DNA of 64,000 bases, from positions 600,677 to 664,676 of the forward strand of contig NZ_LLWK01000037.1 in NCBI RefSeq assembly GCF_001529295.1. Direction: 5' to 3'. Of the stretch, positions 55,701 through 63,983 are shown one piece after another. The translations under genes and the position numbers were made by a program. Source of the stretch: Flavobacterium sp. TAB 87. GTDB taxonomy: Bacteria; Bacteroidota; Bacteroidia; Flavobacteriales; Flavobacteriaceae. How positions within the stretch are numbered: position 1 is the stretch's first letter; each line of letters opens with the position of its first letter. The notes beneath the pieces are model-generated. The model ran no database searches. It had not been told where the DNA came from and saw nothing but the letters and a program-made list of their open reading frames with translations.

Positions 55701-56593
55701 ATGGATACAGCCCTGCTATGAGTTTTACGCAAATAGGTAAAACTATTTTTAGAGGAAATGCTTCAGTCAACAACGGACAATTTGAATTTAGTTTTGTAGT
55801 TCCACGGGACATACGAATACCTGTTGGAAATGGAAAAATTAGTTTTTACAGTCAACATAAAGAAAAACTCGAAAATCAAACTGGTTTTAACACCCAAATT
55901 AAAGTTGGAGGCATCAACGAAAATGCGCCTCAAGACAATATTAGTCCGAAAGTGCAGTTATATATGAATGACGAAACTTTTGTTTCGGGTGGAATTACAA
56001 ATGAATCTCCGTTTCTGATCGCGAACCTAGAAGATGAAAATGGTATTAATACTGCAAGCGGAATCGGACATGATATTGTAGCTGTTTTAGATGGCGACAG
56101 CAGTAATCCTTATATTTTAAACGATTATTATCAAACTAAATTAGATGACTTTACCAACGGAACGCTTCGATTTCCATTAAGAAATTTAGCAGCTGGTTTA
56201 CATACTATTGCGGTCACAGCGTGGGATGTCTATAATAATCCTGTTACCACCGAAATACAATTTATTGTAACAAGCGACGAAGGAATTACGTTGAAAAATG
56301 TTTTAAATTATCCGAATCCTTTCGTCAATTATACCGAGTTTTGGTTTACGCACAACAGACCTTACGAACCCTTAGAAGTACAAATACAAATTATGACGAT
56401 AACAGGTAAAGTTATATGGACAAAAAATCAGATCGTTACTACCGATGGTTTTTTATCTAGAGATCTCACTTGGAATGGACGAGATGATTTTGGAGATAAA
56501 GTCGGAAAAGGAGTGTATATTTATAAGCTAACCGTAAAGTCTACCCTAACAAATCAGAAAGCACACAAGATCGAAAAACTTGTAATCCTTTAA
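52751..56593 (+). CDS. porU: Type IX secretion system sortase PorU
   Basis: The protein is 1280 aa. PorU is the outer-membrane cysteine peptidase that removes the C-terminal signal of T9SS cargo and attaches A-LPS. After a signal peptide (MRKNILTLFIIIPFALFSQ) come N-terminal beta-rich domains and the gingipain-like C25 peptidase: the catalytic His is H791 in YLGHGGEDGLA and the Cys is C825 in ITCEFSRFDDP. The C-terminus (about 1180-1280) is a beta domain with YPNPFVNYTEFWF and GKGVYIYKLTV, related to CTD signals and retained in PorU. It is followed 38 bp later by porV. Confidence 0.95.
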   Translation: MRKNILTLFIIIPFALFSQTNTTISLDWKTKKEMFFGSEAFIIPYFTDHSFGFDANQRKLNYTLKLEEGNYNQNSKIILSNVIYTAISESELGELSVENISESLDELLIVSKAQEITSAFLTLNPIIKSGSSFQKITSFNYAIIAQTNNKSTLKTPSTLKTNGVKNSVLASGSWYRFYIEKSGVYKISKSFLQEIGFDVNKINPKQIQLFGNGGRMLPLSNAIYYPDDLTENAINIIGEEDGKFDNEDYILFYGEGVDQYNTESNTNSNLYDTKSYYYITTQGGIGKRMAKLQQPYGNATINLNTFDDHQNHELDLINIAHVGRQWFGESFEIKNEQEFQFNFPNLETTVPIKINVVAAAAAFSPTSFKITSNNQPIGTLNFQSLSADSETKFSTNQLPSNTTFTGTENTAIKISYNNNGVPGSKGYLDQINVVAKRKLVGYGKQFLFQYDLALTTSGIVNYSITNAQNINQVWDISDIYSISKIDNLGQTDIDFKANLGESRKYLAVDNRDYYTPIKESKSRIANQNIKGTVFKSATADFQDIDYVIITPRFLANQAEKLANFHRINADLNVKVLTTEAIYQEFSSGKQDIAAIRNCIKYIYQNASSVDKRIKYVNLFGDASFDYKDRINNNGNIVAIFHSKFSNSTGESSFASDDFYGLMDENEGNITSFFGGIDIAVGRMLVNTTQQADEMVNKVIEYHDQKSQGIWRNNFVLISDDSDKSSDASLQSRQNQLADKITTEKPFFNVDKIFTDSYSQEASAGGSRYPKARTDLFNAFEKGALVFNYLGHGGEDGLASERIWEKSDGQNLKNQFKYPLFITITCEFSRFDDPTHPTAGEYTYWNPKGGAIAMLTTIRSIGQYSAENFNDLLIQNLLSYNSNQYTSIAEVLRMSKNSNPSSSSNVIVCLGDPAIRLAIPKPKISLMKINDVAITGIFEDLKSLSKIKITGIITDENDNLLSNYNGELATAIFDKNITATTLNNDGYSPAMSFTQIGKTIFRGNASVNNGQFEFSFVVPRDIRIPVGNGKISFYSQHKEKLENQTGFNTQIKVGGINENAPQDNISPKVQLYMNDETFVSGGITNESPFLIANLEDENGINTASGIGHDIVAVLDGDSSNPYILNDYYQTKLDDFTNGTLRFPLRNLAAGLHTIAVTAWDVYNNPVTTEIQFIVTSDEGITLKNVLNYPNPFVNYTEFWFTHNRPYEPLEVQIQIMTITGKVIWTKNQIVTTDGFLSRDLTWNGRDDFGDKVGKGVYIYKLTVKSTLTNQKAHKIEKLVIL

Positions 56594-56601
56594 TAAAATA
56601 G

Positions 56602-56609
56602 TACATTTG
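56602..56609 (+). promoter_or_regulatory. Predicted -7 box ahead of porV
   Basis: TACATTTG fits TAnnTTTG, in the short gap after porU, so porV may have its own start besides read-through. Confidence 0.45.
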
Positions 56610-56631
56610 TCCCTTAATTTTTTACAACCTA

Positions 56632-57801
56632 ATGAAAAAAATTTCATTTTTAATCACTTGTTTATTTTTTATAAACTACTCCAAAGCACAGGACAGGCAA
56701 ATTACAACTGCTGTCCCGTTTCTGCTTGTGGCTGCAGATGCTAGAGCTGCAGGTATGGCAGACCAAGGAGTTGCCACCTCTGCAGATGCTTTTTCACAAC
56801 AGTGGAATCCTTCAAAATATGCCTTTGCAGTAGAACAGCAAGGACTATCTATTAGTTATACTCCGTATCTAACTGATCTCGCAAATGATATTTCGCTTGG
56901 TCAAATTACATATTACAATAAAATAAACGAGCGAAGTGCCTTTGCTGGTAGTTTTCGTTATTTTGGTTTGGGAGATATTGAACTGCGACAAACGGGAGAC
57001 CCCAACGAACAATTTCCAGTGGTAAGTCCGAATGAATTTGCGCTTGACGGATCTTATGCTTTAAAACTGAGTGAGAAATTCTCGATGGCAGTTGCAGGAC
57101 GGTATATTCGCTCCGATTTAAAAATTGCTTCTACAGATACTGATGCTTCTGCAGCAAGTTCATTTGGAGTAGACATTTCGGGTTTTTATCAATCTGAAGA
57201 AATTGCATACAGCGATTTTAACGGTCGTTGGAGAGCGGGGTTTAACATTCAAAACATTGGACCAAAAATCAATTACGACAACGACGATCTAAATGCCAAT
57301 TTTTTACCCACTAACCTTAGACTTGGAGGTGGATTTGATGTAATATTTGATGAGTATAATAAATTAGCACTTACTTTAGAAGTTAGTAAATTAATGGTTC
57401 CAACTCCTCAAACTCCAGATTTAAATAATGATGGAACAATAACAAATGAAGAACGAATTCAGAATAACGACAATTACCGAGCAACAGGTTGGTTTTCGGG
57501 AATGTTTAAATCATTTGGAGATGCGCCTGATGGCTTTGGAGAAGAGTTCAAAGAAATAACCTACAGTGCGGGAGCCGAATATGTGTACCAAGATGCGTTT
57601 GCGATGCGTTTGGGATATTTTCATGAAAGTCCCGAAAAAGGAGCTCGGAAATTTTTCTCTCTAGGAGCTGGTTTCAAATATAATGTCGTAAAGGTAGACA
57701 TCTCTTATTTATTCTCTGCTTCAAACGTCAAAAATCCACTAGAGAATACCTTACGTTTTTCACTAACTTTTAATTTTGGTGACAAATATGAAGTATATTA
57801 G
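56632..57801 (+). CDS. porV: Type IX secretion system outer-membrane protein PorV (LptO)
   Basis: The protein is 389 aa. It is a FadL-like 14-strand barrel that shuttles cargo from the SprA translocon to PorU. A signal peptide (MKKISFLITCLFFINYSKAQ) is followed by TAVPFLLVAADARAAGMADQ and ATSADAFSQQWNPSKYAFA, the conserved PorV start, and YSAGAEYVYQDAFAMRLGYF near the end, with a barrel end motif (LRFSLTFNFGDKYEVY). It is immediately downstream of porU. Length is normal. Confidence 0.95.
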   Translation: MKKISFLITCLFFINYSKAQDRQITTAVPFLLVAADARAAGMADQGVATSADAFSQQWNPSKYAFAVEQQGLSISYTPYLTDLANDISLGQITYYNKINERSAFAGSFRYFGLGDIELRQTGDPNEQFPVVSPNEFALDGSYALKLSEKFSMAVAGRYIRSDLKIASTDTDASAASSFGVDISGFYQSEEIAYSDFNGRWRAGFNIQNIGPKINYDNDDLNANFLPTNLRLGGGFDVIFDEYNKLALTLEVSKLMVPTPQTPDLNNDGTITNEERIQNNDNYRATGWFSGMFKSFGDAPDGFGEEFKEITYSAGAEYVYQDAFAMRLGYFHESPEKGARKFFSLGAGFKYNVVKVDISYLFSASNVKNPLENTLRFSLTFNFGDKYEVY

Positions 57802-57823
57802 TGGTTAAAAATAATCCAATACA

Positions 57824-57862
57824 AAATCCAAATTTCAACCTATTGAAATTTGGATTTTTTTT
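57824..57862 (+). terminator. Terminator after porV
   Basis: A 15-bp stem AAATCCAAATTTCAA (57824-57838) with TTGAAATTTGGATTT (57843-57857), then T run. Confidence 0.9.
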
Positions 57863-57874
57863 CCTACAATAATT

Positions 57875-58357
57875 ATGAAAGAAATTACAATAACAACAAA
57901 GTTCAATGTATTCGATGGTCTTGGAGAATTACCAAATGACATTCAAGATTTAATGAATCAAGCGGTTCAAGTTCGCAAAAATGCTTACGCACCTTATTCG
58001 AAATTTAGAGTTGGTGTAGCCATAGCTTTAGACAATGGGAAAATTGTTTTGGGATCGAACCAAGAAAATGCTGCTTATCCTTCTGGTCTCTGTGCTGAAC
58101 GCGTTGCTATTTTTCATGCAGGTGCCATTTATCCTGATGCCAAAATAATAAAAATGGCAATCACGGCAGCTTCAGACACGAATCAAACCGTTGCTCCAAT
58201 TCCACCTTGCGGATCTTGCAGACAATCTATTGCAGAATATGAAATCCGTCAAGAATCACCAATTGAAATTTATTTCATGGGAGAAATAGGAGCCATTCAT
58301 AAATCGGACTCATTAAAAAACTTACTCCCTTTTATGTTTGATAAAAAATTCTTGTAA
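57875..58357 (+). CDS. cdd: Cytidine deaminase
   Basis: The protein is 160 aa, longer than the 130-aa minimal enzymes by an N-terminal extension. It deaminates cytidine and deoxycytidine in pyrimidine salvage. The zinc site is complete: CAERVAIFHA (Cys and catalytic Glu) and PPCGSCRQSIAE (PCxxC). The Arg/Tyr binding loop is NAYAPYSKFRVGVA. It follows porV after a terminator and precedes pdhA. Confidence 0.95.
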   Translation: MKEITITTKFNVFDGLGELPNDIQDLMNQAVQVRKNAYAPYSKFRVGVAIALDNGKIVLGSNQENAAYPSGLCAERVAIFHAGAIYPDAKIIKMAITAASDTNQTVAPIPPCGSCRQSIAEYEIRQESPIEIYFMGEIGAIHKSDSLKNLLPFMFDKKFL

Positions 58358-58405
58358 AAATTCCAAAATTTGCGTATTAAATTTTACTTCTAAGATGGAA
58401 TGTCT

Positions 58406-58413
58406 TATTTTTG
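58406..58413 (+). promoter_or_regulatory. Predicted -7 box of pdhA-pdhC
   Basis: TATTTTTG fits TAnnTTTG, 90 nt before pdhA, leaving a leader of about 84 nt. Confidence 0.5.
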
Positions 58414-58502
58414 CACCTCGCAAATTTGTTTACATCCTAACTATTTTGCGAGATAGTTATAAATTGATAAAAACAATAAAACTTTAGCAAAAGAAAATTG
58501 AG

Positions 58503-59501
58503 ATGAAAGAAGTTACAAAAGAAGTCTACTTAAAGTGGTACGAAGACATGCTCCTTTGGAGAAAGTTTGAAGATAAACTTGCGGCATTATATATTCAACA
58601 AAAAGTTAGAGGTTTTTTACACCTTTATAATGGTCAAGAAGCTGTTTTAGCTGGAGCATTGCATGCAATGGATTTGACTAAAGACAAAATGATTACTGCT
58701 TATAGAAATCATGTACAGCCAATCGGTATGGGAGTTGATCCAAGAAGAGTAATGGCTGAACTTTTAGGAAAAGTGACGGGAACTTCAAAGGGAATGGGAG
58801 GCTCGATGCATATCTTTTCTAAAGAACACGGTTTTTATGGTGGACACGGAATTGTAGGTGCACAAATACCTGTAGGAGCAGGAATTGCTTTTGCTGACAA
58901 ATATTTTGAAACAGGCGGTGTAACCATGACTTATTTTGGTGATGGAGCTGCGCGTCAAGGATCACTACACGAATCTTTTAACATGGCAATGCTATGGAAA
59001 CTGCCTGTAGTTTTTATTGTTGAAAATAATGGATATGCAATGGGAACTTCTGTTGAAAGAAGTGCCAATCATACTGACATATGGAAATTAGGTTTAGGAT
59101 ATGAAATGCCTTGTGGACCAGTTGACGGAATGAATCCTGTGAAGGTAGCTGAAGCAATGACGGAAGCTATTGACAGAGCAAGACGTGGCGACGGACCAAC
59201 TTTCCTAGAAATGAAAACGTACCGCTACAGAGGACACTCTATGTCTGATGCGCAATTGTACCGTTCTAAAGAAGAGGTAGAAGAGTATAAAAAAATAGAT
59301 CCTATTACGCAAGTTCTTGATGTAATTAAAGATCAAAATTATGCAAGTGAAGAAGAAATCGAAGCAATTGAAAAACGCGTAAAAGATTTAGTTGAAGAAT
59401 GCGTAAAATTTGCTGAAGAATCAGATTATCCGCCAATTCAACAATTATACGACGTTGTTTACGAACAAGAAGACTATCCATTTACACCTCATAAATTATA
59501 A
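58503..59501 (+). CDS. pdhA: Pyruvate dehydrogenase E1 component, alpha subunit
   Basis: The protein is 332 aa. E1 decarboxylates pyruvate with thiamine diphosphate. The TPP motif GDGAARQGSLHESFNMA ... NN is clear, with VRGFLHLYNGQEAVLAGALH and KGMGGSMHIF at the start and TYRYRGHSMSD (phosphorylation-loop region) later. The beta subunit is not next to it; as usual in Flavobacterium, it must lie elsewhere. The E2 gene follows 6 bp later. Confidence 0.96.
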   Translation: MKEVTKEVYLKWYEDMLLWRKFEDKLAALYIQQKVRGFLHLYNGQEAVLAGALHAMDLTKDKMITAYRNHVQPIGMGVDPRRVMAELLGKVTGTSKGMGGSMHIFSKEHGFYGGHGIVGAQIPVGAGIAFADKYFETGGVTMTYFGDGAARQGSLHESFNMAMLWKLPVVFIVENNGYAMGTSVERSANHTDIWKLGLGYEMPCGPVDGMNPVKVAEAMTEAIDRARRGDGPTFLEMKTYRYRGHSMSDAQLYRSKEEVEEYKKIDPITQVLDVIKDQNYASEEEIEAIEKRVKDLVEECVKFAEESDYPPIQQLYDVVYEQEDYPFTPHKL

Positions 59502-59507
59502 AAAATT

Positions 59508-61160
59508 ATGGCAATTAAAGTAACAATGCCTCGCTTGAGTGATACTATGACGGAAGGAACGGTAGCAACTTGGCTTAAAAAAGTAGGTGACAAAATAAGC
59601 GAAGGTGACATCTTAGCTGAAATTGAAACAGACAAAGCAACAATGGAGTTCGAATCTTTTAACGAAGGAACGCTTTTGCATATTGGAATTCAAGAAGGAG
59701 AAACTGCTCCTGTTGATTCTCTATTAGCTATTATTGGTGACGAAGGTGAAGACATTTCAGCTTTACTAACTGGAGGAAGTTCAGTAGAACAACCAAAAGT
59801 AGAAAGTGAATCCGCCGACAATTCTAAAGAAAAGAAAGAGGAAGTAACAGAAACAAAATCAGAAGCTCCAAAAGAAGCTGCTGAATTGCCAGAAGGAGTG
59901 ATTGTAGTAACAATGCCACGTTTGAGCGACACTATGACCGAAGGTACTGTTGCAACATGGTTAAAAAAAGTTGGAGACAAAGTAAGTGAAGGTGATATCT
60001 TAGCAGAAATTGAAACAGACAAAGCTACTATGGAATTTGAGTCTTTCAATGAAGGAACTCTATTATATATTGGAATTGAAGAAGGAAGTACGGCGCCTGT
60101 TGATAGTTTATTGGCTATTATAGGTCCCGCTGGAACAGATGTTTCAGGTTTGACGAGTTATACTCCTGGTCAAGCTGCACCTGCTGCTAAGCAAAAAAGT
60201 GATGAAAAACCAGCTGATGATTTTGACAAAGAAACAGTTACTTTTACAACGCAAGACGCTTCGACCGACGGAAAAAGAATTTTGGCTTCGCCATTAGCAA
60301 AGAAAATTGCTTCTGACAAAGGAATTCAATTGAGCCAAGTGAAAGGTTCGGGAGAAAACGGACGTATTGTAAAAAGCGATATCGAAAACTTTACACCTGC
60401 TACTACTGCATCTGAAACTGCTGTACCTTCGAAAACAGAAACTGCTGCACCTGCAAAATTATTTATTCCTGCTGGTGAAGTAGTAACCGAAGAAATTAAA
60501 AATTCGCAAATGCGTAAAATCATCGCGAAACGTTTAGCTGAATCTTTATTCACTGCTCCGCATTACAACCTAGTAATCGAAGTGACTATGGATGACGCAA
60601 TGCAATCAAGAACAACTATCAATAGCATGCCAGATACCAAAGTATCTTTCAACGATATGATAATTAAAGCTTGTGCTTTAGCATTGAAAAAACATCCAAA
60701 AATAAACTCTCAATGGTCTGCAGATGCTATTACAATTAATCACCATGTGAACATTGGTGTGGCTGTTGCTGTTGAAGATGGATTAGTCGTTCCTGTACTT
60801 AAATTTACAGATGCAATGAGTTTATCGCAAATTGGCGCAAATGTGCGTGACTTAGCAGGAAGAGCTAAAAATAAAAAACTAGGACCTCAAGAAATGGAAG
60901 GAAGTACATTTACAGTTTCTAATCTTGGAATGTTTGGTATTACTGAATTCAATTCAATTATCAATCAACCAAACTCTGCGATTTTATCTGTAGGTGCAAT
61001 TGTTGAAAAACCAGTAGTTAAAAGCGGCCAAATTGTCGTTGGAAATACAATGATGTTATCATTAGCCTGTGACCACAGAACAATTGACGGAGCAACTGGA
61101 GCACAGTTCTTACAGACACTAAAACAATACATCGAAAACCCAGTTACGATGTTAGCTTAA
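59508..61160 (+). CDS. pdhC: Pyruvate dehydrogenase E2 (dihydrolipoyllysine acetyltransferase), two lipoyl domains
   Basis: The protein is 550 aa. Two nearly identical lipoyl domains (about 1-78 and 131-208) carry lipoyl Lys K43 and K172 in ETDKATMEFESFNEGTLL. A peripheral-subunit-binding domain follows (about 260-297, ILASPLAKKIASDKGIQLSQ), then the acetyltransferase core (about 325-550) with the catalytic DHRTIDGATGAQF. Ala/Pro/Lys-rich linkers join the parts. It is cotranscribed with pdhA. Confidence 0.96.
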   Translation: MAIKVTMPRLSDTMTEGTVATWLKKVGDKISEGDILAEIETDKATMEFESFNEGTLLHIGIQEGETAPVDSLLAIIGDEGEDISALLTGGSSVEQPKVESESADNSKEKKEEVTETKSEAPKEAAELPEGVIVVTMPRLSDTMTEGTVATWLKKVGDKVSEGDILAEIETDKATMEFESFNEGTLLYIGIEEGSTAPVDSLLAIIGPAGTDVSGLTSYTPGQAAPAAKQKSDEKPADDFDKETVTFTTQDASTDGKRILASPLAKKIASDKGIQLSQVKGSGENGRIVKSDIENFTPATTASETAVPSKTETAAPAKLFIPAGEVVTEEIKNSQMRKIIAKRLAESLFTAPHYNLVIEVTMDDAMQSRTTINSMPDTKVSFNDMIIKACALALKKHPKINSQWSADAITINHHVNIGVAVAVEDGLVVPVLKFTDAMSLSQIGANVRDLAGRAKNKKLGPQEMEGSTFTVSNLGMFGITEFNSIINQPNSAILSVGAIVEKPVVKSGQIVVGNTMMLSLACDHRTIDGATGAQFLQTLKQYIENPVTMLA

Positions 61161-61184
61161 CGTAGTTCTATTTTTATAAAATTT

Positions 61185-61217
61185 AAAAGCCGTTTTGAAA
61201 ATTTCAAAACGGCTTTT
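61185..61217. terminator. Bidirectional terminator between pdhC and the glycosyltransferase
   Basis: A perfect 16-bp stem from AAAAGCCGTTTTGAAA (61185-61200) and TTTCAAAACGGCTTTT (61202-61217). Confidence 0.9.
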
Positions 61218-61221
61218 ACAA

Positions 61222-62460
61222 TTACTTGTTTTTTGCTTCAATCCACTTCGACATGTACTTGGTACTTCTTAAAGTATGAAATTGCAATAAATTACCCAAG
61301 AAGTTCTGTTGTCGATGTACATCTAAATTCTGAACTAAATTCTCAATAACCACTTTCAATCTTGATTCTAAAACGACTGAATCATATCGTTCATTAATAA
61401 TAGTAATTCCATTCTTCTGCGATTGAATCCAGAGTTCTTTGTTCTGATACAATTCAATTGCTTTTAGAGCTATGTCAAGAGCATTGTCTTCAATAAAGCC
61501 ATTCCACAATAAATCACCATTCATTGACTCAGCGCCTATACAAGTAGTAACACTAGGCGTTCCATTTTGCATTGCTTCTACTAATTTCCCCTTCAATCCT
61601 GCACCAAAGCGTATGGGAGCCAAAACTACTTTTGCGTCACGAACTACTTCATTGGCCTCAGCGGCTCTTCCTAAAATTAAAAAGCCCTCTTTTGCATTAT
61701 GCAATTGTAAAACCTTTTGAGAAGCATATCCACCATAAATTTTCAAACTCGCATCTGGTAGCTCTTTACGAATCAAAGGCCAAATAGCTTCCTTTAAATA
61801 CTGAACCGTATTCCAATTGGGTTCATGCAAAAAGTTTCCAATAAAAAGAAAATGGTTCCGGCTTTCAAAAGAAGGAAGTACTTCCAAATCTATTTCAGAA
61901 ATTTCATTCAACATAAACGGTAGATAATGTAGAATTATAGTATCGACTTTAAATACTTCTTTCAGTAATTTCACTTCATATTCTGAAATAATAAAAGACA
62001 AATCACAACGCAAAATACTAGCAATCTCACGTTTAGCAACTTCCTCCCGTAATAAATCAGAAAGCTGAAAGTCTCTATTTTCTTTAAATGCTTTTTGTCT
62101 GCTTGTTCGCAAGCAATGCAAATCTTCGGTATCTAATAAACGAATAGCTTTAGGACAATTCTCTGCCACCCTCCAACCAAATTGCTCTTCAATCATAAAA
62201 CGATCAAATAACACCACATCTGGATTTAATGCTATTACAAAGTCATCAAAACTTGCATTATTCAATTCAATAGATTTTTTTTCAACGCCAAAGCTTTCTA
62301 AATTAACCATAAAAGAACTGTCCTGCGCAGCCGACGCGAAAGTTATTGTATAGTTATTATTTTTAAAAAATGAAATTAGCTGCATCATTCTGCTCCCTGC
62401 CGCCGAAGAGTTGGGCTCTGGCCAAACAAATCCAATAATTAATAAACTCTTAATTGACAT
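61222..62460 (-). CDS. Glycosyltransferase family 4-like protein
   Basis: The protein is 412 aa in the GT-B layout. The N-terminal half opens SLLIIGFVWPEPNSSAAGSR; the C-terminal donor domain has HFLFIGNFLHEPNWNTVQYL, SLKIYGGY and the sugar-nucleotide loop VLAPIRFGAGLKGKLVEAMQ followed by NGTPSVTT. Such enzymes build cell-surface polysaccharides. The acceptor and donor sugars are unknown; no polysaccharide cluster surrounds it. It is a lone gene converging with pdhC. Confidence 0.85.
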   Translation of the reverse strand: MSIKSLLIIGFVWPEPNSSAAGSRMMQLISFFKNNNYTITFASAAQDSSFMVNLESFGVEKKSIELNNASFDDFVIALNPDVVLFDRFMIEEQFGWRVAENCPKAIRLLDTEDLHCLRTSRQKAFKENRDFQLSDLLREEVAKREIASILRCDLSFIISEYEVKLLKEVFKVDTIILHYLPFMLNEISEIDLEVLPSFESRNHFLFIGNFLHEPNWNTVQYLKEAIWPLIRKELPDASLKIYGGYASQKVLQLHNAKEGFLILGRAAEANEVVRDAKVVLAPIRFGAGLKGKLVEAMQNGTPSVTTCIGAESMNGDLLWNGFIEDNALDIALKAIELYQNKELWIQSQKNGITIINERYDSVVLESRLKVVIENLVQNLDVHRQQNFLGNLLQFHTLRSTKYMSKWIEAKNK

Positions 62461-62540
62461 ACCTATTTCATTTTTTATATAACACTGCTAAATTAATGGT
62501 AATCTGTAGATAATCCTTCTTAATTCACCAATTAAAGAGT

Positions 62541-62548
62541 AATTTTGT
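62541..62548 (+). promoter_or_regulatory. Predicted -7 box of miaE
   Basis: TAATTTTG fits TAnnTTTG, 22 nt before the start codon. Confidence 0.45.
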
Positions 62549-62570
62549 ACCTCACAAAAACACCACAATA

Positions 62571-63152
62571 ATGTTAGGACTGCAATTAGCGACAGACCCA
62601 AGATGGGTAACAATAGTTGAATCGAATATTGAAGAAATATTGACCGACCACGCTTGGTGTGAACAAAAAGCAGCTTCCAATGCGATTAGTTTGATCACTC
62701 AAAATCCTGAAAAAGAAGAACTCGTTACCGAACTATTAGTTATTGCAAGAGAAGAATTAGAGCATTTGCAAATGGTTCATGACATTATTAAACAAAAAGG
62801 ACTTCAGTTAGGTCGTGAAAATAAAGACCATTATGTGAATGAACTTTTTAAATTCATGAAAAAAGACGGCAGCAGAAATGATGCTTTAATCGATCGATTA
62901 TTATTTTCCGCAATGATCGAAGCCAGAAGTTGCGAACGTTTTAAAGTATTATCTGAAAATATAGAGGATAAAGAACTAGCAAAATTTTATCGCGATTTAA
63001 TGATTTCCGAAGCAGGACATTACAGCACATTTTTGAACTTTGCCAGAAAATATACCGAAAAGGTAGACGTGGACAAACGCTGGAAAGAATGGATAGTTTT
63101 TGAGACATCAATAATTACTAACTACGGTAAAAAAGAAACTGTTCATGGTTAA
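62571..63152 (+). CDS. miaE: tRNA-(ms2io6A)-hydroxylase MiaE
   Basis: The protein is 193 aa. MiaE hydroxylates the isopentenyl group of ms2i6A37 in tRNA using a diiron centre. The ferritin-like ligand set is visible: ILTDHAWCEQKAASNAI (first Glu), AREELEHLQMVHDI (ExxH), IEARSCERFKVL (Glu) and SEAGHYSTFL (ExxH). Length is normal. It is a lone gene followed by a 590-bp gene-free stretch. Confidence 0.95.
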   Translation: MLGLQLATDPRWVTIVESNIEEILTDHAWCEQKAASNAISLITQNPEKEELVTELLVIAREELEHLQMVHDIIKQKGLQLGRENKDHYVNELFKFMKKDGSRNDALIDRLLFSAMIEARSCERFKVLSENIEDKELAKFYRDLMISEAGHYSTFLNFARKYTEKVDVDKRWKEWIVFETSIITNYGKKETVHG

Positions 63153-63710
63153 CTCAAACAATAATTTAAAGTCAGCAAATATTTAAAGTAACGCTACGTC
63201 AACTTTGAATTATTATCCATTAATGCGAATTGTTGTTTAAATATAATTTAATTGAAATAGATTTTTTCTAATTTATAGCAAAGTCAATACTCTTATTAGA
63301 CGCAGCATCCCACTTCTACGACAAGATTACACTACTAATGTCAGCAAGCAACTATAGAGATTATGACTGCCGTAGACAAACGAACAGCAGTAATTAAGCT
63401 ATCCTAAATACACAACGGTATTCTTATATTGAAAGAAGTTCTCACACCGAATAATAAGCATACTAAATCAATTTACATAGTGCACAACTATCAAATAATA
63501 AAAAACTATTTTCACAACAGAGGCATTAAATGCTTCAGCGAAATCTTTTGATCCAAAACAAGTTATTTGATTTTTTAGACTAAATAATGTACCATGTTTT
63601 TAAATATTCCACACGTTTTCGTTATGATCATCTTGATTCGCCTACATAATCAAATTTTAATCTTAAAATAACGAAGTGACTATAGGCAGCTACATTTAAA
63701 GTTATATCAT
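63153..63710. other. 558-bp stretch without a recognisable gene
   Basis: AT-rich sequence with no ORF, tRNA, riboswitch or repeat that I could recognise on either strand. Short frames are interrupted throughout. Confidence 0.5.
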
Positions 63711-63748
63711 AAAAAAAAACTTCAACTGGCATAGCCAATTGAAGTTTT
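63711..63748 (-). terminator. Terminator of the tRNA-Phe/tRNA-Leu unit
   Basis: On the minus strand CTTCAATTGGC-TAT-GCCAGTTGAAG (one G-T pair) is followed by nine U. Confidence 0.88.
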
Positions 63749-63751
63749 TAG

Positions 63752-63837
63752 TACTCAGAGCGGGACTTGAACCCGCACGAACATTGCTGTTCACTGGATT
63801 TTAAGTCCAGCGTGTCTACCAATTTCACCATCCGAGC
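63752..63837 (-). tRNA. tRNA-Leu (anticodon TAA)
   Basis: The minus strand gives 86 nt: acceptor GCTCGGA/TCTGAGT, a D arm with TGGTGAAATTGGTAGACAC, anticodon stem CTGGA/TCCAG with loop CTTAAAA (anticodon TAA), a long class II variable arm (TGAACAGCAATGTTCG) and T arm GCGGG-TTCAAGT-CCCGC. CCA is not encoded. Confidence 0.95.
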
Positions 63838-63845
63838 GTTTTTTG

Positions 63846-63918
63846 TGGTACCTCCAGGGTTCGAACCAGGGACACATGGATTTTCAGTCCATTGCTCTAC
63901 CAACTGAGCTAAGGTACC
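63846..63918 (-). tRNA. tRNA-Phe (anticodon GAA)
   Basis: The minus strand gives 73 nt: acceptor GGTACCT/AGGTACC, D arm AGCTCAGTTGGTAGAGC, anticodon loop CTGAAAA (anticodon GAA), T arm CCTGG-TTCGAAC-CCTGG part. CCA is not encoded. It is eight bases upstream of tRNA-Leu, so both are one transcript. Confidence 0.95.
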
Positions 63919-63947
63919 AATGTAATACAATCTATATATTGTAATAA

Positions 63948-63977
63948 AAAACCCTAATTCGTTAGAATTAGGGTTTT
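63948..63977. terminator. Strong terminator between the 5S rRNA end and tRNA-Phe
   Basis: AAAACCCTAATTC (63948-63960), loop GTTA, GAATTAGGGTTTT (63965-63977), with A and T runs at the two sides. It most likely ends the rRNA operon on the minus strand. Confidence 0.85.
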
Positions 63978-63983
63978 AAAAAG

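Noticed and set aside
63748..63930. 60-codon open frame on the minus strand
   Set aside because: It lies over tRNA-Leu and tRNA-Phe and is an artefact of their sequence.
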